Source: Komagataeibacter melaceti
GTDB taxonomy: Bacteria > Pseudomonadota > Alphaproteobacteria > Acetobacterales > Acetobacteraceae
Direction: 5' to 3'
Assembly (NCBI RefSeq): GCF_003403295.1
Contig: NZ_QUWV01000039.1
Coordinates: 1-64,000, forward strand
Length of the DNA: 64,000 nt
Numbering within the stretch: the stretch's first letter is position 1; each line of letters begins with the position of its first letter. This document shows, one piece after another, positions 49,316-59,133 of this stretch. Under the pieces are notes generated by a model. That model searched no databases, was not told the DNA's origin, and was given only the letters and a program-made list of their open reading frames with translations. The translations under genes were made by a program, and so were the position numbers.

Positions 49316-52300
49316 TCAGAACTGCTCCACCCTGCCCACGCCATCAATGGCCTTGATCATCTGCGCCACGCGCGGGGTCACGCGGTAACGATCGGCCAAG
49401 GTCAGTTCCACATCGCGCGTCTCGGCCACCGATGGCAGCAGGATGACCCGCCCGCGCCCGCCACCAATGCCGTGCAGCACGTCACGGATCGGCTCGAGGG
49501 CCTCGGCCTGATCGAACCAGATGCGCAGTTCCGCCGCCGCTTCCGCCGCCGCCTGCTCCAGTTCCATCACATCGGACGCGGTAATGCGCAGGGCCTCGCC
49601 TTCCAGCTTGAGGTCAGCACTCACCACCACCGCATTGCCCGCCGCAAGGATCTCGCGTGAGCGGGACAGCACCTCGGAGAAGAAGGTGACCTCACACCCG
49701 CCACTGGCGTCGGACAGGCGCACCCATGCCATCTTGTTGCCGGTGCGCGTGGGGCGTTCCTTGCGGTCCACCACGCAGCCCGCGATCTTGACGCGGCCAA
49801 TCCCGGCCTGTGCCGCCGCCTCCAGCCCCGTGGCGCGCACCACGCCCAGACGGCGCATGAGCGGGCCGTAGGAATCCAGCGGGTGGCCGGTCAGGTGGAA
49901 ACCTATGGCATCGGCTTCCATGTTCAGCCGCTCGAATTCAGGCCAGTCGGGCGTGCGCGGCAGGCGCAGCGGTTCGCGCTGGGCAGGCAGGTCGCCCCCA
50001 CCGCCAAACAGGCCGATCTGACCGCTGGCGGCCTCCTGCGCGTTGGCCTGCGCGCGGCGCATCACGGTTTCCGCCGCCCCGCAGGCCTGCGCGCGGTTGG
50101 GCAGGATCGTATCGAACGCCCCCGCGCGGGCCAGGTTTTCAAGCTGCATCTTGTTGACCTGCTTGGAGTCAAGCCGGGCGGCCAGATCCTCCAGATCCCT
50201 GAAGGGCCGGTCGCCACGCACCGCCACCAGTGACTGCATGGCGCTCAGCCCGACCTTTTTCACCGCGGCCAGTGCGTAGCGGATGCCGTAGGTCTGGCCA
50301 TCGGGCATCTTTTCAACCGTGAAATCCGCACCCGACGCATTGATGTCGGGCGGCAGCAGGGGAATACCCAGCCGGTCGGCTTCCTGCCGCAGGCCAGCCA
50401 GCTTGTCGGTCTTTTCACGGGCCAGCGACATACACGCGGCAATGAAGGCCACCGGGTGGTTCGCCTTCATCCACGCGGTCTGGTACGACACCAGCGCATA
50501 GGCGGCGGCGTGGGATTTGTTGAACCCGTAATCGGCGAACTTGGCCATGAGGTCGAACACCTCGGCCGCCTTTTCGCGCTCGATCCCGCGCTTCATCGCC
50601 CCTTCGGTAAAGATCTCGCGCTGGCGGTCCATCTCCGCGCGGATCTTCTTGCCCATGGCGCGCCGCAGCAGGTCCGCCCCGCCAAGGCTGTAGCCCGCCA
50701 TCTTCTGGGCGATCTGCATCACCTGTTCCTGATAGACCATGATGCCATAGGTCTCTTCGAGGATATCGCGGATTTCCTCGTGCGGGGGTTCCCAGGCCTC
50801 CCCATGCTTGCGGCGGCAGTAATCGGGAATATTGGCCATGGGGCCGGGGCGGTACAGCGCCACGGCGGCGATCAGGTCCTCCAGCCGGGTCGGGCGCATC
50901 TGCTTGAGGACATCACGCATCCCCGCGCCTTCAAACTGGAACACGCCGCCGGTGTCGCCGCGCGCCAGCATGTCATAGGTCAGTTCGTCATCCAGCGGCA
51001 GGGCGGACAGATCCACCTCTATGCCCATGCCATGGAGGAATTTCACCGCGCGCTGCAGGATGGTGAGCGTGGTCAGGCCAAGGAAGTCGAATTTGACCAG
51101 CCCCGCCTGCTCCACGAACTTCATGTTGTACTGCGTGACCAGCATCTCGCTTTTCGGGTCACGGTACAGCGGCACCAGTTCCACAAGCTGGCGGTCACCA
51201 ATCACCACGCCCGCCGCATGCGTGCTGGCATGGCGGAACAGGCCCTCGAGCTGCTGGCCGATTTCCAGCAGGCGGCGGATGGCCTCGTCCTCGTCGCGCA
51301 TTTCCTGCAGGCGGGGCTCCCCCTCGATCGCGGCCTTGAGCGTGACCGGCTGCGCGGGGTTGTTGGGGATCAGTTCCGCCACGCGGTTGACCATGCCATA
51401 GGGCAGGCCCAGCACACGCCCGACATCGCGCACGGCGGCGCGGGCCTGCAGCTTGCCGAACGTAATGATCTGGGCCACGCGGTCCGGCCCGTATTCCTGC
51501 CGGACGTAACGGATCACCTCGTCACGCCGGTCCTGACAGAAATCGATATCAAAGTCAGGCATCGACACGCGTTCGGGGTTCAGGAACCGCTCGAACAGCA
51601 GGTTGAAGGGAATGGGGTCGATATCGGTAATGGTCAGCGCCCACGCGGCCAGCGACCCCGCGCCGGACCCACGCCCCGGCCCCACGGGAATGTCATGCGC
51701 CTTGGCCCACTGGATGAAGTCGGCCACGATCATGAAATATCCGGGGAAACCCATCTGCGCGATGATGTCCAGCTCAAAGGCGAGCCGTTCCTCGTATGTG
51801 CGCCGCGTCTCCTCATCCACGTCCATGCGCGACAGGCGGCGTGCAAGGCCGGTTATGGCCATGTGCCGCAGGGTCTGTTCCTCGGTCTGGCCTTCCTCCA
51901 CCTTCGGGCAGACAGGCAGCAGGGGCTTGCGCGTTTCAACCTGCACCGCGCAGCGCCGCGCAATGTCCAGCGTGTTGTCACAGGCTTCCGGCAGGTCGGC
52001 AAAGAGTTCGCGCATGACCTCCGGCGGCTTGAACCAGTGTTCGGGGGTAACGCGCCAGCGGTCGCGTTCGGCCATGGTGCGGCCCTGCGCGATGCACAGC
52101 AGCGCGTCATGTGCTTCGTACATGTCCGGGCGGGGGAAAAAACACTCATTCGTGGCCACCAGCGGCAGGCCCATGCGGTCGGCCATGGCGATCATGCCCG
52201 GCTCCACCGCCTGTTCCGCCGCGCGGCCGTGGCGGTGCAGTTCCACCGCCATGCTGTCACCATAGGCCTCATGCAGCCGGGCCATGAGGCGGGCGGCTTC

Positions 52301-52750
52301 GCGTTCCTGCCCTTCGGCCAGCATGTTGAACAGCGGCCCCCGGCTGCCGCCCGTCAGCAGGAACAGGCCCGCGGCATGTTCGCACAGCAGGTCGAGGCTT
52401 ACGGTCGGCTCATCCGTTTCATGCTGGAGAAAACCCGCGGAGGACAGGATCTGCAGGTTGGCCAGCCCCTGCGCATCACGCGCCAGCAGCACGACCGGCT
52501 CGGCCGGGGTGCCGGGCTTGTCGCTGCGCGCCGGCAGGGCGATCTGGCAGCCGATGATGGGCTGCACCCCCTTCTTGCCGCAGTACTGCGAGAATTCCAG
52601 CGCGCCGAACATGTTGCCGGTATCGGTAATCGCGACGGCGGGCATGCGCATGTCATGCGCCAGCGCCACCAGTTCGGGCACGCGGATGGCCCCCTGGCTG
52701 AGGGAATAGGCGGAATGGACGCGCAGGTGGATGAAATCGGCATGGGACAT
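49316..52750 (-). CDS. dnaE: DNA polymerase III alpha subunit DnaE
   Basis: DnaE is the replicative polymerase catalytic subunit. The N-terminal PHP domain begins with FIHLRVHSAYSLSQGAIRV. The catalytic aspartates lie in MPDFDIDFCQDRR around residues 395-405. The fingers and little-finger domains continue to a helix-hairpin-helix region (MQSLVAVRGDRPFRDLEDL). The C-terminal OB domain includes GRVKIAGCVVDRKERPTRTG. The protein has 1144 residues, normal for DnaE1. It stands 35 bases after lolD. Confidence 0.97.
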   Translation of the reverse strand: MSHADFIHLRVHSAYSLSQGAIRVPELVALAHDMRMPAVAITDTGNMFGALEFSQYCGKKGVQPIIGCQIALPARSDKPGTPAEPVVLLARDAQGLANLQILSSAGFLQHETDEPTVSLDLLCEHAAGLFLLTGGSRGPLFNMLAEGQEREAARLMARLHEAYGDSMAVELHRHGRAAEQAVEPGMIAMADRMGLPLVATNECFFPRPDMYEAHDALLCIAQGRTMAERDRWRVTPEHWFKPPEVMRELFADLPEACDNTLDIARRCAVQVETRKPLLPVCPKVEEGQTEEQTLRHMAITGLARRLSRMDVDEETRRTYEERLAFELDIIAQMGFPGYFMIVADFIQWAKAHDIPVGPGRGSGAGSLAAWALTITDIDPIPFNLLFERFLNPERVSMPDFDIDFCQDRRDEVIRYVRQEYGPDRVAQIITFGKLQARAAVRDVGRVLGLPYGMVNRVAELIPNNPAQPVTLKAAIEGEPRLQEMRDEDEAIRRLLEIGQQLEGLFRHASTHAAGVVIGDRQLVELVPLYRDPKSEMLVTQYNMKFVEQAGLVKFDFLGLTTLTILQRAVKFLHGMGIEVDLSALPLDDELTYDMLARGDTGGVFQFEGAGMRDVLKQMRPTRLEDLIAAVALYRPGPMANIPDYCRRKHGEAWEPPHEEIRDILEETYGIMVYQEQVMQIAQKMAGYSLGGADLLRRAMGKKIRAEMDRQREIFTEGAMKRGIEREKAAEVFDLMAKFADYGFNKSHAAAYALVSYQTAWMKANHPVAFIAACMSLAREKTDKLAGLRQEADRLGIPLLPPDINASGADFTVEKMPDGQTYGIRYALAAVKKVGLSAMQSLVAVRGDRPFRDLEDLAARLDSKQVNKMQLENLARAGAFDTILPNRAQACGAAETVMRRAQANAQEAASGQIGLFGGGGDLPAQREPLRLPRTPDWPEFERLNMEADAIGFHLTGHPLDSYGPLMRRLGVVRATGLEAAAQAGIGRVKIAGCVVDRKERPTRTGNKMAWVRLSDASGGCEVTFFSEVLSRSREILAAGNAVVVSADLKLEGEALRITASDVMELEQAAAEAAAELRIWFDQAEALEPIRDVLHGIGGGRGRVILLPSVAETRDVELTLADRYRVTPRVAQMIKAIDGVGRVEQF

Positions 52751-52785
52751 GGCCCCACTCTACCGCAGGGTGGCGGCGGATTGCA

Positions 52786-53508
52786 CTACCCGCCGCGCAC
52801 GTCCCCTTCCGTCCCATGCAGCGGCACGACCAGCCCGTCACGCAGGGTGACGATACGGTCCATGCGGCGGGCAAGGTCCATGTTATGGGTCGCGATCAGC
52901 GCGGCCACGCCATGGGCGCGCACCGTCTCCAGCAGCGCATCGAACACGGCGTCGGATGTGTTGACATCCAGATTGCCCGTCGGTTCATCGGCCAGCAGCA
53001 CATGGGGCCGGTTGGCCAGCGCGCGCGCAATGGCCACGCGCTGCTTTTCCCCGCCCGAAAGCTTGCCCGGCAGGTGTTCCAGCCGGTGGCCCAGCCCGAA
53101 CGCGCCCAGCAGTTCATCGGCCCGTACCCGTGCATCACGCCGGGGCACACCTGCAATCATCTGCGGCAGCATGACGTTTTCCCGCGCGCTGAATTCCGCC
53201 AGCAGGTGATGGAACTGGTACACGAACCCGATCCGGTCGCGACGAAGCTGCGTGCGCTCCCGGTCCGCCAGCGCGCCCGCATCCTGCCCCGCCAGCATGA
53301 CACACCCGGCATCGGGTTTTTCCAGCAGTCCCGCCAGGTGCAGGAGCGTGGACTTGCCCGTGCCCGACGGGGCGACCAGCGCCACGATCTCGCCGGGGTG
53401 GAGGGTCAGGTCCGCCCCGCGCAGCACATCAAGCGTTTCCTCGCCGCTGATATAGCGCCGCGCCACGCCATCAAGGCGCAGCGGGGGGGCGTTGATCATC
53501 TCACTCAT
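52786..53508 (-). CDS. lolD: Lipoprotein-releasing ABC transporter ATPase LolD
   Basis: LolD powers release of outer-membrane lipoproteins from the inner membrane. Walker A is APSGTGKST at 46-54, the signature is [15 protein letters not shown], and Walker B is [13 protein letters not shown]. The ATG at 53508 overlaps the lolC stop by eight bases; a reading from 53583 would add 25 unconserved residues. Length 240 is typical. MacB- and FtsE-type ATPases look alike, but the overlap with a LolC/E-type permease fixes the role. Confidence 0.93.
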   Translation of the reverse strand: MSEMINAPPLRLDGVARRYISGEETLDVLRGADLTLHPGEIVALVAPSGTGKSTLLHLAGLLEKPDAGCVMLAGQDAGALADRERTQLRRDRIGFVYQFHHLLAEFSARENVMLPQMIAGVPRRDARVRADELLGAFGLGHRLEHLPGKLSGGEKQRVAIARALANRPHVLLADEPTGNLDVNTSDAVFDALLETVRAHGVAALIATHNMDLARRMDRIVTLRDGLVVPLHGTEGDVRGG

Positions 53509-54745
53509 GGCGCAGGGCCTCCACCGGGTCGGTTCGCGCGGCCCGCCATGATGGGTAGAGCGTGGCCAGCAGCGACAGCGCAAGCGCCATCGCGATCACC
53601 TCCGCCACCTGCGACCAGATCAGCTTGGCGGGCAGGTGTTCGAGGTAATACACCTCGGCATTGAACAGGTCGGTGCCGGTGATGCGCTGCAGGAGCTGGC
53701 GGATACGCTCGATATTCAGGCAGAACACAATGCCCAGCCCGGTGCCGACAAACGTGCCCGTAACCCCGACCGATGCCCCGCACATGAGGAAGATGCGCAT
53801 GATCGCGCCCCGCGTGGCCCCCAGCGTGCGCAGCACGGCAATATCCGCGCTCTTGTCCTTTACCATCATGATGAGCGAGGAAATCACGTTGAACGCCGCG
53901 ACAAGGATGATCAGCGTCAGGATCAGGAACATCACGTTCTGTTCCACCTGCACCGCGCCGAAAAAGGCATTGTTGCTCTGCGTCCAGTCCATGACACGGA
54001 CATCACCGTGCATGACCTTTTCAATGGCCTGACGGACCGGAATGACGTTTTCCGCATCCCGCGTCATGACCTGCACCTGCGTCACCTGCCCCGGCAACTG
54101 GAAATAGACCTGTGCCGCATGCAGGGGCAGGAAGACGTAGCCCGCGTTGTAGTCATTCACCCCGGCGTCAAAAATCCCCACCACGCGATAGGCGCGCACG
54201 CGCGGCATGGTGCCAAATGCCGTGGCCGCCCCCTGGGGCGAGACGAGCGTGAGCCTGCCGCCCACGGTCAGCCCCGCGCGTTCGGCCAGCGTGGTGCCGA
54301 CGATGATGGTGTCGTCATCCCCAAAATCATCCATCGACCCGGCAACAAGGTTGTCACTGACCTCGTGCAGGCCGATCAGGTCGTTGCGGGTCATGCCCCG
54401 CACCAGCCCGCCCGCATTGTAATTGCCGGAATTGAGCAGTACCTGCGATTCCACCAGCGGCGCGGCCGAGACCACGCCGGGCACGCTGCGCACATGGGCC
54501 GCCACATCATCATAATCACTGATGGTGCGCGAAATGCCGTAAACGCTCAGATCCCCATTCAGGCCAAGGATGCGCCCCAGCAGGTCGGCCTTGAACCCGT
54601 TCATGACCGACATGACGATGATGAGCGTCGCCACGCCAAGCGCGATCCCCACAAGCGAGAAGATCGCGATGACGGAAACGAACCGCTCCCCGCGCCGGGC
54701 ATGCAGGTAGCGCCCGGCGACCATCCGCTCGAAGGGACCGAACAT
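53501..54745 (-). CDS. lolC: Lipoprotein-releasing ABC transporter permease LolC/LolE
   Basis: The 414-residue permease has one membrane helix near the N-terminus ([20 protein letters not shown]), a large periplasmic domain and three C-terminal helices, as in LolC/E. The opening [17 protein letters not shown] and the [20 protein letters not shown] segment are diagnostic. Only one permease gene is present, as is usual outside gammaproteobacteria, where it acts as a homodimer (LolF-like). It overlaps proS by one base and lolD by eight. Confidence 0.92.
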   Translation of the reverse strand: MFGPFERMVAGRYLHARRGERFVSVIAIFSLVGIALGVATLIIVMSVMNGFKADLLGRILGLNGDLSVYGISRTISDYDDVAAHVRSVPGVVSAAPLVESQVLLNSGNYNAGGLVRGMTRNDLIGLHEVSDNLVAGSMDDFGDDDTIIVGTTLAERAGLTVGGRLTLVSPQGAATAFGTMPRVRAYRVVGIFDAGVNDYNAGYVFLPLHAAQVYFQLPGQVTQVQVMTRDAENVIPVRQAIEKVMHGDVRVMDWTQSNNAFFGAVQVEQNVMFLILTLIILVAAFNVISSLIMMVKDKSADIAVLRTLGATRGAIMRIFLMCGASVGVTGTFVGTGLGIVFCLNIERIRQLLQRITGTDLFNAEVYYLEHLPAKLIWSQVAEVIAMALALSLLATLYPSWRAARTDPVEALRHE

Positions 54746-56067
54746 CAGCCCTGCGTTTTCATGACAAGGGCCAGCGCATCTTCAGGCGTGGCCTCGGTGC
54801 GCTCGCCCGTGCGGCGGTTCTTGATCTCGACCTTGCCTTCCTTCGCGCCACGGGGGCCGACAATAAGCTGCCACGGGTGGCCCATCAGGTCCGCATCGGC
54901 AAACTTGGCGCCCGCGCGTTCGGCGCGGTCATCATACAGGAAATGCTCGGGCGCTGCCGCGTACAGCTTCTCGCACAGGGCGTCACACGTGCTGTCGCCG
55001 CTCTTGAGGTTGATGATCACGGCGCGGAAGGGAGCGACGGTTTCCGGCCAGATGATGCCGCCTTCATCATGGCTGGCCTCGATGATTGCGGCGACAAGGC
55101 GGGAGACGCCAATGCCGTAAGACCCCATTTCCGGATAAAGCGGCGCGCCATCCGGGCCGCTGACGGTAATGTCCATGGATTCGGTGTATTTGCGGCCGAA
55201 GTTGAAGATATGCCCGACCTCGATGCCGCGCCCCTCGCGCTGGCGTTCGGCAGGTACCTTCGCCCATGCCTCCGCGTCATGCATTTCGTCCGTCGCGGCA
55301 TAGAACGATGTCATGCCGGTGAAGAACTTTTCGAGCGACCCGCGGTCGTGGATATCCACATCTTCACCCAGCCAGTCCTGTTCCTCCAGCGCGCTGTCAA
55401 AGAACACGCCACTTTCCCCCGTGGGGGCGAGGATCAGGAATTCATGGCTCAGCTCGCCCCCGATCGGCCCGGTATCGGCGCGCATCGGGATCGCGCGCAC
55501 GCCCAGGCGCTGGAACGTACGCAGGTAGGCCAGCATCATCCGGCGGTAGGTATCGACCGAGGAGTCATGGTCCAGATCAAAGCTGTACGCATCCTTCATG
55601 TAGAATTCGCGCCCGCGCATCACCCCGAAACGGGGGCGCACCTCATCACGGAACTTCCACTGGATGTGGTAGAGAACCTGCGGCAGTTCCTTGTAGGACT
55701 TGATGATCTGGCCAAACAGGTCGGTAATCATTTCCTCATTGGTCGGCCCGTACAGCATGTCACGCTCGTGGCGGTCACGGATACGCAGCATTTCCGGGCC
55801 GTAAGCGTCATAACGCCCCGAACGCTTCCACAGCTCAGCGGACTGCAGGGTGGGCATGAGCAGTTCCTGGGCGCCTACAGCATCCTGTTCCTCACGCACG
55901 ATGTCCGCGATGTTGCGCAGGACCCGCAGCCCGGCCGGCAACCAGGCATAGATGCCCGCGGCTGTCTGGCGAATCAGGCCCGCACGCAGCATGAGCCGGT
56001 GCGAGGTGATCTGGGCCTCGGCCGGATTTTCCTTGAGGGTAGGCAGAAAACTGCGGGACAGACGCAT
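54745..56067 (-). CDS. proS: Prolyl-tRNA synthetase, short alphaproteobacterial type
   Basis: ProS charges tRNA-Pro. It is a class II synthetase: motif 2 is in the [21 protein letters not shown] region around residues 140-160, and motif 3 is [12 protein letters not shown]. At 440 residues it lacks the INS editing insertion between motifs 2 and 3 that makes the E. coli enzyme about 570 residues. That short form is typical of alphaproteobacteria. Mischarging with Ala would then need a separate editing protein, which is not in this window. It heads the proS-lolC-lolD-dnaE run. Confidence 0.95.
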   Translation of the reverse strand: MRLSRSFLPTLKENPAEAQITSHRLMLRAGLIRQTAAGIYAWLPAGLRVLRNIADIVREEQDAVGAQELLMPTLQSAELWKRSGRYDAYGPEMLRIRDRHERDMLYGPTNEEMITDLFGQIIKSYKELPQVLYHIQWKFRDEVRPRFGVMRGREFYMKDAYSFDLDHDSSVDTYRRMMLAYLRTFQRLGVRAIPMRADTGPIGGELSHEFLILAPTGESGVFFDSALEEQDWLGEDVDIHDRGSLEKFFTGMTSFYAATDEMHDAEAWAKVPAERQREGRGIEVGHIFNFGRKYTESMDITVSGPDGAPLYPEMGSYGIGVSRLVAAIIEASHDEGGIIWPETVAPFRAVIINLKSGDSTCDALCEKLYAAAPEHFLYDDRAERAGAKFADADLMGHPWQLIVGPRGAKEGKVEIKNRRTGERTEATPEDALALVMKTQG

Positions 56068-56190
56068 ATCCGTATGAACCTTGAAGTAGGGGAACCAGTA
56101 ATGCGACGGACCCTAAACCAATCGGAACCGGCGTGGAATGGGGCATGTGCGGCAGCGGCAGCCGCGCCACACCAAAGCGTGATGGCCACC

Positions 56191-56225
56191 CTCCCCCTCA
56201 GCGTAAACATCCGCGTGAGGGGGAG
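56191..56225. repeat. GC-rich inverted repeat upstream of proS
   Basis: Arms CTCCCCCTCA (56191-56200) and TGAGGGGGAG (56216-56225) could form a stable stem in the 5' region of the proS operon. No T tract follows on either strand. It may be a leader element or a protein-binding site. Confidence 0.4.
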
Positions 56226-56308
56226 TAGCCGCCCCACCATGGCGGGGCTAGTGTGCCCGGGCAAATCTGGTTGCATCAAAAGACGCCGGGTTTAGGGAAA
56301 ACGTTCCA

Positions 56309-56346
56309 AATAAAAATGGCAGGAAACGGTCAACCGCTTCCTGCCA
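56309..56346 (-). terminator. Intrinsic terminator after RNase J
   Basis: On the minus strand TGGCAGGAAGCGG pairs with CCGTTTCCTGCCA around a TTGA loop, and TTTTTA follows at once. It starts about 30 bases after the RNase J stop, and separates that gene from proS. Confidence 0.85.
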
Positions 56347-56374
56347 TAATCATTTTCAGCCCTGTGCGCAGTGA

Positions 56375-58018
56375 TTACACGCGCAGCAGGTGCACATCCA
56401 CCAGCGGGCGCTTCTGCAGCTTGCGGCCCAGCGCGCGGCGCAGGGCGGTTTTCGCAGCCTCGCGGAAGGTCGCGTCGTTCACGCGCAGTTCATCAGGAAT
56501 TTCATCCAGCGCATTGCCGAATTCTTCCGTAATGCGCAGCGTTTCCGGGTCTTCCATATCCAGCAGGCCGGGGGCGCTGACCTTCGGATCACCAATCAGG
56601 TAGCCTTCGTCATCCACGGCAAAGCTGCCCAGCACCATGCCATTGAACAGCATGCGGCGCCGGGCCGACAGCACGCCACCATTCATGGGCAGGATACGGC
56701 CACCATCAAGCACCAGCCGCCCGGTCGGCGCGGTATCGCCCACCTCCACGCCATTGGCGCGGATATCAAGGATGTCGCCATCCTCCAGCAGCACCGGCTC
56801 GATATCGAGTTCCTGCGCGATGGCGGCGTTGGCGGTCAGGTGACGCCATTCCCCATGCACGGGAATAAGGTAACGCGGGCGCACGAGATCATACAGCTTG
56901 CGCACGTCACCACCCGTTGCATGGCCCGAGACATGCACCAGATGGTCCTTGTCCGTAATCACCTGCACGCCACGGCGGGTCAGGTTGTCCTGCACCTGAA
57001 TCACGGCCTGCTCGTTACCGGGAATCATGCGGCTGCTGTAGATGACCGTATCATTCTCACCCAGCGAGATGTTGGGGTGGGTATCCGATGCAATGCGCGA
57101 CAGGGCCGAACGCGGCTCACCCTGACTGCCGGTTACGATCAGGAGAATCTGGTCGTCATGGACGGAATTCGCCTCCTGCTCGGACAGGAACTGCGGCACG
57201 TCGGACAGGTAGCCACATTCACGCGCCGCGACCTCCAGGTTACGCAGGCTGCGCCCCACGACGGCCACCTTGCGCCCCGCCGCCTGCGCGGCCTTGGCCA
57301 GCGTCTCGACACGCGCGACGTTACTGGCGAAGCATGTCACCGCGATCCGCCCCTCCAGCGAGGCGATCAGCCGTGTCATTTCACGCCGCACATCCGCTTC
57401 CGACGCGGAAGGCCCCTCGGTCCGGACATTGGTGCTGTCACACACCATGGCCAGCACGCCCTCGCGCCCCAGCGCAGCAAAGGTCTCGAGGTCGGTCGGC
57501 GGGCCGACCTGCGGGTCGGGGTCGATCTTCCAGTCACCCGTATGGATGATGATGCCCTGCGGCGTACGCAGCACCAGTGACTGTGATTCCGGCACCGAAT
57601 GGGTCACGGAAATGAAGCGCAGGTCGAACGGCCCCACGGTAAAGGCGCTGCCCGGCGCAACCACATGGATCGGCACCTGCTGGAGCAGTTGCGCCTCACC
57701 CAGCTTGCGGCGCAGGACGGCGGCGGCAAACGGCGTGACATAAACCGGGCAGCCAAGCTGCGGCCACAGATGGGCGATGGCGCCCAGATGGTCCTCATGC
57801 GCATGGGTGACCACAAGCCCGGCCAGCGCCTTTTTACGCTCGGCAATGAAAACCGGGTCCGGCAGCAGGATTTCGGCTTCCGGCGTGTCGTTGCCGCTGA
57901 AGCCGATACCGCAATCCACCGCCAGCCATGCCTCCCCCTGCCGGTAGAGGTTGAGGTTCATACCAATTTCGCCTGTTCCGCCCAGCGGAAGGAATGAAAC
58001 GCCTGTTATATCATTCAT
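56375..58018 (-). CDS. rnj: Ribonuclease J
   Basis: RNase J is a metallo-beta-lactamase/beta-CASP nuclease acting as endonuclease and 5'-exonuclease in RNA processing and decay. From the ATG at 58018 it has 547 residues. The zinc ligands THAHEDH are at 71-77 (His72, His74, Asp76, His77). The later HTGDWK, the HVSGHATGGD segment of the beta-CASP part and PVHGEWRH complete the core. A reading from 58150 adds 44 unconserved residues. A good terminator follows. Confidence 0.95.
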   Translation of the reverse strand: MNDITGVSFLPLGGTGEIGMNLNLYRQGEAWLAVDCGIGFSGNDTPEAEILLPDPVFIAERKKALAGLVVTHAHEDHLGAIAHLWPQLGCPVYVTPFAAAVLRRKLGEAQLLQQVPIHVVAPGSAFTVGPFDLRFISVTHSVPESQSLVLRTPQGIIIHTGDWKIDPDPQVGPPTDLETFAALGREGVLAMVCDSTNVRTEGPSASEADVRREMTRLIASLEGRIAVTCFASNVARVETLAKAAQAAGRKVAVVGRSLRNLEVAARECGYLSDVPQFLSEQEANSVHDDQILLIVTGSQGEPRSALSRIASDTHPNISLGENDTVIYSSRMIPGNEQAVIQVQDNLTRRGVQVITDKDHLVHVSGHATGGDVRKLYDLVRPRYLIPVHGEWRHLTANAAIAQELDIEPVLLEDGDILDIRANGVEVGDTAPTGRLVLDGGRILPMNGGVLSARRRMLFNGMVLGSFAVDDEGYLIGDPKVSAPGLLDMEDPETLRITEEFGNALDEIPDELRVNDATFREAAKTALRRALGRKLQKRPLVDVHLLRV

Positions 58019-58341
58019 CAAGAAGTCCTGTTTGTGTTGATCTGCTTTGATATGGATTCGAAAAAATGGACGCGGAACGCCTGCTCCGTGTCGAATTGCA
58101 TGCCCTGTTGTCAGCCCGCTCGGGCCAGTAATCCTGTTTGTCGCCAGCATATTGCCAGCGTGTGGCCTGCCGTGCGCGGTGGACCCGGCTCACTTCCCCA
58201 TGCCCCACCTGATGGATCGGATGGCTGGAAATGGCGCTCAACACCACGCGGGCCGACAGGCCAGCGTTATGAATTCTCGCATGGGATTATCATGTAATCC
58301 CGCGAACTTAAAACTCTTTCCGTGACCGGCCCCGATTATTC
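58019..58341. other. Gap between birA and RNase J
   Basis: This 323-base stretch contains no gene I can support. Frames on the minus strand lack the start of a type III pantothenate kinase, which often sits here in alphaproteobacteria. It carries a perfect inverted repeat (58283-58301) near the birA side and probably the promoter of rnj. Confidence 0.5.
58283..58301. repeat. Perfect inverted repeat between birA and rnj
   Basis: Arms GGGATTA and TAATCCC flank five bases (TCATG). The size and symmetry fit a dimeric regulator site as well as a small hairpin. It begins 41 bases after the end of birA on the minus strand. Confidence 0.35.
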
Positions 58342-59130
58342 TTACCCTCCGGGGGCCAGCAGCACTTCCCCCGTAACCACGCGCCGCAGGCCCGATGGTG
58401 TCTGCAAAAGCAGGATTCCGTCATCCGCCAGACCATAAAAAGTCCCACTGAACTGCTGGTTTCCCGCCCTTACGCCGATCGTCGTACCAACCGGATGCGC
58501 GCGCTCAAGCCATGCATGACGGATCACATCAAACCCGCCGGTCGTATAACGATGCAGCCATGTATCGAGTTCGCGCAGCACGGCCCGCGCCATCTCCTGT
58601 GGTGTCGGAGCATCCGGCACGCCATCCGCCAGGCAGGCCAGTTCGCGCCCCTCGATCCGTGGGGCGCGCGCCAGATTGACGCCAATCCCGATCACCTGCC
58701 ACGCCATGTTCGCCACGGCGCCGGTCTCGATCAGGATACCCGCCATCTTGCGGCCAGCCAGCAGCAGGTCATTGGGCCATTTCAGTTCCAGCGCATCATC
58801 GGTGGGCAGGAAACGGGCCACGGCCCCATACAGCGCCAGCCCGGCAATGAAGGGCCACAGCCCCACCGGCACGCCAGCCCCCTGCCCCGTCAGCATGATG
58901 GACAGCGCAAGGTTGCCGCCCGGATCGGTCCACTCCCGCCCCCGGCTGCCACGCCCGGCTGTCTGTTCCAGCGCGAGGATCGCGACACCATTCGCGCCCT
59001 CACCCGCTTCCAGCCGGGCCTTGCATAGGTCGGAGGTTGATCCCAGCCGGTCATACACCTCCATCCGCCATCCCTCCCCCTGTTCACGGGGAAGCTGGAA
59101 GATGGCGGGAGCGACCGGGATATCTGTCAT
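58342..59130 (-). CDS. birA: Biotin-[acetyl-CoA-carboxylase] ligase BirA, class I
   Basis: BirA attaches biotin to the carboxyl-carrier protein of acetyl-CoA carboxylase. The biotin-binding loop GRGSRGREW is at residues 59-67 and the KWPNDLLLAGRKMAGILIE segment follows. A small C-terminal SH3-like domain ends the protein. There is no N-terminal helix-turn-helix, so this is the non-repressor class. Length 262. It starts three bases after nuoN, a common alphaproteobacterial linkage. Confidence 0.93.
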   Translation of the reverse strand: MTDIPVAPAIFQLPREQGEGWRMEVYDRLGSTSDLCKARLEAGEGANGVAILALEQTAGRGSRGREWTDPGGNLALSIMLTGQGAGVPVGLWPFIAGLALYGAVARFLPTDDALELKWPNDLLLAGRKMAGILIETGAVANMAWQVIGIGVNLARAPRIEGRELACLADGVPDAPTPQEMARAVLRELDTWLHRYTTGGFDVIRHAWLERAHPVGTTIGVRAGNQQFSGTFYGLADDGILLLQTPSGLRRVVTGEVLLAPGG

Positions 59131-59133
59131 ACG

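Noticed and set aside
50456-53209. A 917-codon open frame on the plus strand
   Set aside because: It is exactly antisense to dnaE and lolD, is rich in His, Arg and Gln as antisense readings of GC-rich genes are, and shows no domain. The dnaE reading has every expected motif.
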